Below are positions 6,967-10,535 of a stretch of 10,535 nucleotides of DNA, piece after piece (the first letter of the stretch is position 1; every line of letters starts with the position of its first letter). Origin of the DNA: Brevundimonas sp. Lineage in GTDB: Bacteria > Pseudomonadota > Alphaproteobacteria > Caulobacterales > Caulobacteraceae. A program made the position numbers and the translations under genes. Under the pieces are notes generated by a model. The model did no database searches and had not been told where the DNA came from. It saw only the letters and a list, made by a program, of their open reading frames with translations. Where the stretch lies: NCBI GenBank assembly GCA_022712235.1, contig JALAGW010000140.1, positions 1 through 10,535 on the forward strand. Reading direction: 5' to 3'.

Positions 6967-7263
6967 CTAGTCGGAGACAGCCGCTGCAGCCGTCGCAACA
7001 TCCGGCGCGGGCGGGCCTGCGTTGTCGAAGGCTCGGGCGTCAGCCGCTTGCTGGGCGTCTGTCGGATTCTGATTGATGAAGACGCCGTTGGCTGCGGCCC
7101 AGATCGCGAGCAGCAGGACGGCGACCGCGGCCGTGGAAGCGACCAGTATGGCGAGCACCCGGGCTCCGCGCCTTCCGCCCCGGACATAACGAGCAGCGAC
7201 AGGGCGCCCCTCCCGGACGGCTTGGGCGGCCTTGGCGTGACGGCGGCTTTCTTCGGGGATCAT
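6967..7263 (-). CDS. Small single-span membrane protein, first gene of the TIGR02587/88 operon
   Basis: This is a 98-aa protein of no recognised family. A basic N-terminal 33 residues (MIPEESRRHAKAAQAVREGR then Arg/Gly) stays in the cytoplasm, a TM helix spans about 34-57 (ARVLAILVASTAAVAVLLLAIW), and a short acidic/alanine tail (ADARAFDNAGPPAPDVATAA) lies outside. The ATG at 7263 has GAGAGG 4 nt upstream and sits 27 nt after the -10 of a perfect EcfG promoter. The TTG at 7284 would place translation at the predicted transcription start, so it is rejected. It is 3 nt from the TIGR02587 gene, which makes it part of the same coupled operon; the topology suggests an accessory subunit of the membrane complex. 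Confidence 0.78.
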   Translation of the reverse strand: MIPEESRRHAKAAQAVREGRPVAARYVRGGRRGARVLAILVASTAAVAVLLLAIWAAANGVFINQNPTDAQQAADARAFDNAGPPAPDVATAAAAVSD

Positions 7264-7280
7264 TTGACCTCTCAAACGGC

Positions 7281-7556
7281 TCAATAGGGCAACGCCGCCT
7301 CAGCCTGGCTGTTCCTCGCCGCCCCCGCGAGCAGATGGACCTGCAGCCTCGCCGGATTGAAGCGACCCGATCTGTCGCGCAGCGGGCGAACGACAAACCG
7401 GACCGTCAAGCAGGCCTCCCCCCCGGGAGACCGCATCGAGGCCAACAGCCCGCCATGGCGCCGGTTCCACCGGCGGTCATCTGGGTCGGGAATCCGACCC
7501 AGGGCTTTCCCGATATCGATCCCTTCGAGCCATGAGATCCGGATTGTCGGGATCAA
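7281..7556 (-). CDS. Doubtful 91-codon ORF in the control region
   Basis: An open frame of 91 codons starts with TTG and has about 79% G/C at third positions, slightly below clear genes here. I recognise no family. There is no ribosome binding site at the TTG, which abuts a strong hairpin, nor at the internal ATG (residue 41). Its 3' end covers the -10 and -35 of the promoter for the operon downstream. A gene relic or chance frame is more likely than a real gene. Confidence 0.15.
   Translation of the reverse strand: MIPTIRISWLEGIDIGKALGRIPDPDDRRWNRRHGGLLASMRSPGGEACLTVRFVVRPLRDRSGRFNPARLQVHLLAGAARNSQAEAALPY
7291..7315 (-). promoter_or_regulatory. EcfG/SigT-type promoter of the three-gene membrane operon
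   Basis: The minus strand carries GGAAC (7315-7311), a 16-nt spacer and CGTT (7294-7291), an exact match to the alphaproteobacterial general stress sigma factor consensus. The predicted start near 7284 gives a leader of about 21 nt before the ATG at 7263. An exact match at this spacing is expected by chance about 0.16 times in the whole window on both strands. Confidence 0.8.
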
Positions 7557-7582
7557 GGCCCGGGGCCCGCGGCCCCCGGGCC
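7557..7582. repeat. Perfect inverted repeat, 9-bp arms
   Basis: GGCCCGGGG and CCCCGGGCC enclose an 8-nt loop. The element ends 7 bp before the -35 of the DUF1328 promoter. There is no U-tract in either direction; it may be a structural element, an operator or a terminator protecting the promoter from read-through. Confidence 0.45.
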
Positions 7583-7589
7583 AAACTCT

Positions 7590-7615
7590 GGAACCCTGCG
7601 AGACGGGGCGACGTT
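7590..7615 (+). promoter_or_regulatory. EcfG/SigT-type promoter of the DUF1328 gene
   Basis: GGAAC (7590-7594), a 17-nt spacer and CGTT (7612-7615) match the EcfG consensus exactly. The predicted start near 7622 gives a leader of about 25 nt with AAGGAGA before the ATG at 7647. Confidence 0.82.
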
Positions 7616-7646
7616 GGGCTGGCTCCAGCGCTTAAGGAGAATTCGT

Positions 7647-7820
7647 ATGCTGAAATGGGCCCTTATCTTTGCGGTCATCGCCATCGTCGCTGGCCTTCTC
7701 GGGTTCGGCGGGATCGCCGGCGCCGCTGCGGGGATCGCCAAATTCCTCGCTATCCTCGCCTTGATCGTATTCGTGGTCTTCCTCTTCCTGGGCTTCACAG
7801 CCGCCAAGAAGATCACCTGA
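7647..7820 (+). CDS. DUF1328 (UPF0391, YtjA-like) small membrane protein
   Basis: This is a 57-aa, almost wholly hydrophobic protein with the family start MLKWALIFAVIAIVAGLLGF, a GGIAGAAAGIAK turn and a second helix (FLAILALIVFVVFLFLG) ending in KK. Two TM helices, about 4-24 and 32-50, form a hairpin. Full-length DUF1328 proteins are about this size. The function is unknown; homologues are frequently stress-induced in proteobacteria. AAGGAGA lies 6 nt before the ATG, which decides this start over the earlier ATG at 7614. The perfect EcfG promoter upstream directly supports general-stress control. Confidence 0.93.
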   Translation: MLKWALIFAVIAIVAGLLGFGGIAGAAAGIAKFLAILALIVFVVFLFLGFTAAKKIT

Positions 7821-7826
7821 AGGAGA

Positions 7827-7880
7827 GCCTGGCCGCCGACGGCTAACCTCCCGATCGCCTCGGGGACACGGCGGCCAGGC
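7827..7880 (+). repeat. Perfect 12-bp inverted repeat with nested stem, downstream of DUF1328
   Basis: GCCTGGCCGCCG (7827-7838) and its exact complement CGGCGGCCAGGC (7869-7880) flank a 30-nt loop. Inside, CCCGA and TCGGG make a second 5-bp stem with a 5-nt loop. It begins 6 nt after the DUF1328 stop and has no U-tract. It could be a 3'-end or attenuation structure, or part of a small RNA. Confidence 0.5.
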
Positions 7881-7960
7881 GAGTCCGCGGCCCTCCCTGG
7901 AGACGTCGCGGCGTCCGTCTTCCTGCCCGCCGTCTCACAGCGGAGGCGCGAAGAGCCGAC

Positions 7961-8044
7961 ATGCGCTTGAGACAGGAGGGCCCGGCTATCGGGTCCGGGG
8001 CCTTCAGAACCGCGCGCCAAGTCGCGCGAAACCAACCTATGTGA
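7961..8044 (+). CDS. Possible 27-codon leader ORF before the first Crp/Fnr gene
   Basis: ATG at 7961 opens 27 codons ending at TGA 8042-8044, 39 bp ahead of the regulator start. The only ribosome binding site is GGAGG 14 nt upstream, too far for good initiation. A 4-codon ORF (ATG 8065 to TAA 8079) follows, 4 nt before the regulator ATG. Either could be a leader peptide or chance. Confidence 0.15.
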   Translation: MRLRQEGPAIGSGAFRTARQVARNQPM

Positions 8045-8083
8045 AGAACAAAAACGCCGAAGCCATGCTGTTGGTCTAAGGCC

Positions 8084-8827
8084 ATGAAGAATCAGTCGGA
8101 AACCCATCACGAAACCCGGCACACCGCGTCGCTTGAGCGGATGCTGTCCAGTTTCGGGCCGCTTGGCGCCGACGACATCGCCTATATCCGGGACTGCTTC
8201 ACCGGGGTGCTGCAGACCCATGCGGCGGGAAGCCCGGTCATCCTGGCTCCGGAGCGCAATGAAGCCAGACTGGTCTTCAAGGGCTGGGCCGCACGCGGCG
8301 CCATGCTGGAGGACGGACGTCGCCAGATCGTGGGCCTCAATCTGCCCGGCGAGATGATTGTCGCATCCGGCGCGGTCGACACCGACATGCTGGTCTGGGC
8401 CCTGACGGACGTCGTCACGATCGACGGCACCGCCTTCTGGACCGGCATGTCCGAGCTGCGGACGCAGAGTCCGCCGCTGCTGGAGGCCTGGAGGCATTAC
8501 CGCACGGCCGAACGCCTGCGCATGGCGCGCCAGGTCATAAGATTGGGTCGGCTCAACGCCTACGAACGCACAGCCCATCTCCTGCTGGAGCTCCACGAAC
8601 GCCAGGCGCGTCTGGGTCCCGTCGTGGCGGGGGTGCTCCATCTGCCTCTGACCCAGGATATTCTTGCGGACATCCTGGGCCTCAGCGCCGTTCATATGAA
8701 CCGAACCCTGCAGCAGCTCAGGCGCAACGCCCTGGTCGATTACAGAGCCGGGCGGGCGGTCCTGCAGAACCTCACGAGCCTGGCCCAGGCCGCCAACCTG
8801 AGCGCCGACTGCGGTCCAAGCCTCTGA
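8084..8827 (+). CDS. Crp/Fnr-family transcriptional regulator (first)
   Basis: This is a 247-aa protein with the Crp/Fnr layout. A cyclic-nucleotide-binding-like beta-roll covers about 28-135 and includes the turn DGRRQIVGLNLPGE, with no cysteine cluster typical of Fnr. A dimerisation helix runs about 136-172 (RMARQVIRLGRLNAYERTAHLLLEL). The winged helix-turn-helix is at about 188-216 (LTQDILADILGLSAVHMNRT then LQQLRR). The effector is unknown; the Arg that binds cAMP phosphate in Crp is not visible. The ATG at 8084 has only a weak AAGG 2 nt upstream; Met20 is an alternative start. The preceding 260 bp carries inverted repeats and short ORFs, so expression may be controlled after initiation. 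Confidence 0.88.
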   Translation: MKNQSETHHETRHTASLERMLSSFGPLGADDIAYIRDCFTGVLQTHAAGSPVILAPERNEARLVFKGWAARGAMLEDGRRQIVGLNLPGEMIVASGAVDTDMLVWALTDVVTIDGTAFWTGMSELRTQSPPLLEAWRHYRTAERLRMARQVIRLGRLNAYERTAHLLLELHERQARLGPVVAGVLHLPLTQDILADILGLSAVHMNRTLQQLRRNALVDYRAGRAVLQNLTSLAQAANLSADCGPSL

Positions 8828-8843
8828 CGGCGGGCATCGCCGG

Positions 8844-8870
8844 GGCGGACGAGAGAACCTCGCGTCCGCC
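8844..8870 (+). terminator. Hairpin after the first Crp/Fnr gene
   Basis: GGCGGACG and CGTCCGCC form a perfect 8-bp stem around 11 nt, starting 17 nt after the stop codon. No U-tract follows. A 10-bp palindrome GGGTTAACCC (8877-8886) comes next. The position suits a terminator. Confidence 0.4.
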
Positions 8871-8894
8871 GGAGGCGGGTTAACCCATGTTGTT

Positions 8895-8917
8895 TGATCT
8901 TGCCCGGAGCAGGATCA
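8895..8917. repeat. Inverted repeat ahead of the 40-codon ORF
   Basis: TGATCTTGC and GCAGGATCA are 9-nt arms with one mismatch (wobble in RNA) around 5 nt. The outer TTGATC/GATCAG bases recall Fnr-type half-sites, but the spacing is wider than TTGAT-N4-ATCAA. It may be an operator for a neighbouring regulator or an RNA hairpin. Confidence 0.35.
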
Positions 8918-8945
8918 GAATGCGCCCTTGCCGAGGAGGTTGGTC

Positions 8946-9068
8946 ATGCCTCGACCTGAAGAGCTCTGGCGGCGTCTCGTCGCCTTCTTGCTGGGCCGGA
9001 CACCCGAGATGCGGACGTCCCGACGCCTGCCCCGTCCTCATTGGCCCCGGCGCTCCGGGCGTCACTGA
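8946..9068 (+). CDS. Small ORF of 40 codons with a strong ribosome binding site
   Basis: ATG at 8946 is preceded by GAGGAGG (8933-8939) at the ideal 6-nt spacing. The product begins MPRPEELWRRLVAFLLGRTP and ends in an Arg/Pro/His-rich tail, so it is very basic with a short amphipathic helix. I recognise no family. It lies between two Crp/Fnr genes and ends 43 bp before the converging regulator. An inverted repeat lies 28 bp upstream of the ATG. The ribosome binding site is the main support. Confidence 0.45.
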   Translation: MPRPEELWRRLVAFLLGRTPEMRTSRRLPRPHWPRRSGRH

Positions 9069-9111
9069 AGCACGGCCTTCGGGCACCTCACGCCTTGCCG
9101 CCCGGACAGGC

Positions 9112-9882
9112 TCAGACCGGATCGCGCCCCAGGCGCAGGTAGGTCGGATCGAACTCCGCCACCCGCACCAGCCGATTCCAGTCCAGGATCCTGATGTTGC
9201 GTCCGCTCCATTCGACAAGGCCGTCGGCGCGGAGTTGGGCCACGGATCTGTTGACGTGGACGGCCGAGAGGCCAAGCACATCGGCGAGGATGGCCTGGCT
9301 GAGAGGCAGTTCCATCCGATGTCCTTGCGCCCGCTCCACGGAGGCCAGACGAAGATAGACCTCGCACAGGAAGTGAGCGAGCCGCCCGAAAGCCGTGCGC
9401 CGCCCCAAACCCGCCAGCCATTGGCGGTGCACGGCGGCGTCGATGAGGGTCTCCAACCACAGAAGGCGCGTCAGGTGGGGTTGGGTCTGGGAAATGAAAC
9501 GCAGGGCCTCATGGGGGCAATAGCCCACCTTGCAGTCCGTCAGACAGACCACGCCATGATCCATCGGACTCATCAGAAGGCTATGGAGATCGACGAAGTC
9601 GCCCGGGACGTTGAGTTCCGTGATCTGGCGCGCGCCGTTCATCAGCACGACATAGCGCGCCGCGAAGCCTTCGAGCAGAAGCGTGCTTCGGGACGGGCGA
9701 TCATATTGTTCGACGATGTTGTCGCCGGCCTTCAGGGTGACAGGCGGCGCGACCACGTCCGCCAGAACGGCCTTTTCCTCGTCAGAGATGAAATCTCGAC
9801 GCGACAGCTTGTCGATCAGGGGACTGATCAGGATGACCTCCAGAATCCGCACCGCCCACTGCGGCAACGCTTGCAAAACCAT
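9112..9882 (-). CDS. Crp/Fnr-family transcriptional regulator (second)
   Basis: This is a 256-aa protein as opened from ATG 9882. The beta-roll effector domain covers about 33-130 (LKAGDNIVEQYDRPSRSTLLL then NGARQITELNVPGDFVDLHS), a long dimer helix about 133-178, and a winged helix-turn-helix about 192-224 (LPLSQAILADVLGLSAVHVN then RSVAQLRADGLV). The helix-turn-helix is very like that of the first regulator, so the two are probable paralogues, possibly with overlapping targets. Start choice is uncertain: ATG 9882 has AAGGG 5 nt upstream, but family members usually begin near SPLIDKL, and GGAGG stands 5 nt before a CTG codon at 9831. A promoter-like GGAAC-N16-GGTT also overlaps ATG 9882. The effector is unknown. 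Confidence 0.88.
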   Translation of the reverse strand: MVLQALPQWAVRILEVILISPLIDKLSRRDFISDEEKAVLADVVAPPVTLKAGDNIVEQYDRPSRSTLLLEGFAARYVVLMNGARQITELNVPGDFVDLHSLLMSPMDHGVVCLTDCKVGYCPHEALRFISQTQPHLTRLLWLETLIDAAVHRQWLAGLGRRTAFGRLAHFLCEVYLRLASVERAQGHRMELPLSQAILADVLGLSAVHVNRSVAQLRADGLVEWSGRNIRILDWNRLVRVAEFDPTYLRLGRDPV

Positions 9883-9901
9883 CCAGCCCTTTCCCGGTTC
9901 C
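9877..9901 (-). promoter_or_regulatory. Possible EcfG-type promoter overlapping the upstream start of the second regulator
   Basis: The minus strand reads GGAAC, 16 nt, GGTT, one base off the EcfG consensus. The GGTT lies on codons 1-2 of the ATG-9882 frame, so if it works translation must begin further in, for example at CTG 9831. It may be coincidence. Confidence 0.28.
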
Positions 9902-10022
9902 TCCGCTGCAGGCCCTACGTCGTCCAGCCGCGCGGGCGCGGTTCACCGGCCCCCGGCCTCCTAACCCATGTAAGTGGTGACCGCCCCGCCATGGGCCACA
10001 CTCCCCCTCTTAGGAGTGCGAC

Positions 10023-10535
10023 ATGCAGACCACGACCGGCCTAGCAGCCATGGCCTCTTCCCCTCGCTCTCGTCTTGAGGTTCAGGATCACCCGGTCTTC
10101 CAGGCCCTGCCCGCTGACGCCCAGGCCCGGATAGAGGCCTGTGGTCGCAGGGCGTCGCTGGCGGCCGGCGAGGTCCTGCCGAACGACGGCGGGCTCTACT
10201 TCATCCTCTCGGGCGTGGTCGGCCTCTTCCCGGGCGGCGGCCGCATCTGCGTGGCCGCGGTGACAGCCGGATCCGTCCACGGCTGGGACCAGGCTCTTGA
10301 ACCGGGCGCCCGTCGCCCGGAGGCGCGAGCCCTGATCGACACCGTCGTCTGCCGCGCCGCCGCCGCTCCCCTCGTGGAGGCCATGGGCCGGGAATGGCTG
10401 ACCCGTCTCGTGGCGCGTCATGCGACCGCCCGTCTTGACGCCCTGGCGACGGAGGCGGCGTGCAACGCCTCTCACCTGGTGCCCGAAAGGCTGGCCAAAT
10501 GGCTGGTTCGGCTCCACTGCGGCGGAAACGGCGCG
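10023..10535 (+). CDS. Crp/Fnr-family regulator (third), partial at the window end
   Basis: A frame of 171 codons from ATG 10023 is open to the window edge. AGGAG (10012-10016) sits 6 nt upstream; Met10 at 10050 is a weaker option. The product opens like the effector domain of Crp/Fnr proteins: HPVFQALPADAQARIEACGR, then SLAAGEVL and the strand pair LYFILSGVVGLFPGGGRICV, then AGSVHGWDQAL. A dimer-helix region (about 118-145) follows, and the segment NASHLVPERLAKWLVRLH is the usual stretch just before the helix-turn-helix, which would lie beyond the edge. The phosphate-binding cassette of cAMP receptors is not apparent, and the beta-roll is short. It is divergently arranged to the second regulator with a 140-bp gap. 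Confidence 0.75.
   Translation, partial: MQTTTGLAAMASSPRSRLEVQDHPVFQALPADAQARIEACGRRASLAAGEVLPNDGGLYFILSGVVGLFPGGGRICVAAVTAGSVHGWDQALEPGARRPEARALIDTVVCRAAAAPLVEAMGREWLTRLVARHATARLDALATEAACNASHLVPERLAKWLVRLHCGGNGA

Larger units (their letters stand above)
7264..7646. promoter_or_regulatory. Bidirectional control region between the membrane operon and DUF1328
   Basis: This 383-bp stretch separates two divergently transcribed units. It holds an EcfG promoter for each direction (7291-7315 minus, 7590-7615 plus) and a 9-bp-stem hairpin next to the plus promoter. The central 240 bp has only the doubtful ORF described separately; I see no other gene, tRNA or repeat array in it. Confidence 0.75.

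Noticed and set aside
7444..7468. GGAAC-N16-TGTT on the minus strand as another EcfG promoter
   Set aside because: The -10 differs from consensus, it lies about 180 bp from the nearest start codon, and a perfect promoter already serves that operon.
7553..8695. 380-codon open frame on the minus strand
   Set aside because: It is antisense to both DUF1328 and the first Crp/Fnr gene, which are supported by family matches.
8887..10044. 385-codon open frame on the plus strand
   Set aside because: It runs antisense through the second Crp/Fnr gene and past its promoter region, and has no domain or ribosome binding site.
10041..10517. 158-codon open frame on the minus strand
   Set aside because: It is antisense to the third Crp/Fnr reading frame, which has homology and a good ribosome binding site.
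1..10535. CRISPR array, tRNA or rRNA gene, insertion sequence or phage attachment site
   Set aside because: No regularly spaced repeats, cloverleaf-like sequence, transposase frame or terminal inverted repeats with target duplication were seen.

Overview
The window is GC-rich DNA from an alphaproteobacterium, most likely a member of the Caulobacterales (Brevundimonas/Caulobacter-like). The evidence is the strong G/C bias at third codon positions, promoters of the alphaproteobacterial general stress sigma factor type (EcfG/SigT), the TIGR02587-TIGR02588 membrane gene pair, and several Crp/Fnr-family regulators of the alphaproteobacterial type. The genus is inferred, not proven.

Positions 1-4328 form a minus-strand signalling block. 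A small TonB C-terminal-like exported protein (4023-4328) is followed by a large hybrid histidine kinase with CHASE3, GAF, kinase and three receiver domains (455-3877). The kinase overlaps the start of a CheR-type methyltransferase gene that runs off the left edge. The CheR frame contains an in-frame stop at 63-65 inside an otherwise intact, conserved region, so it is either a pseudogene or a local sequence error.

Positions 4329-5559 hold a minus-strand pair: a PepSY-like lipoprotein followed 26 bases later by a glycine-zipper general stress protein of the YflT/GSP17M type. The stress protein also carries an EF-hand-like loop. A 14-bp GNRA-loop hairpin lies downstream of the pair.

Positions 5759-7263 hold a tightly coupled minus-strand operon of three genes: a 98-aa single-span membrane protein, a TIGR02587/DUF2391 multi-span membrane protein and a TIGR02588 single-span protein. 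A perfect EcfG-type promoter (GGAAC-N16-CGTT) precedes the operon. A second perfect EcfG-type promoter (GGAAC-N17-CGTT) faces the other way and precedes a DUF1328 small membrane protein (7647-7820). The region between the two starts (7264-7646) is a bidirectional stress-response control region. Neither the three-gene set nor DUF1328 has an established biochemical function.

Positions 7821-10535 hold three Crp/Fnr-family regulators: 8084-8827 (+), 9112-9831/9882 (-) and a third that starts at 10023 (+) and is cut by the window end. The first and second have closely similar helix-turn-helix segments. Between them lies a 40-codon ORF (8946-9068) with an excellent ribosome binding site, plus several inverted repeats. 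Overall the window reads as a stress-response and signalling accessory region: membrane and envelope stress proteins under EcfG control, flanked by a complex phosphorelay kinase and effector-binding transcription factors.
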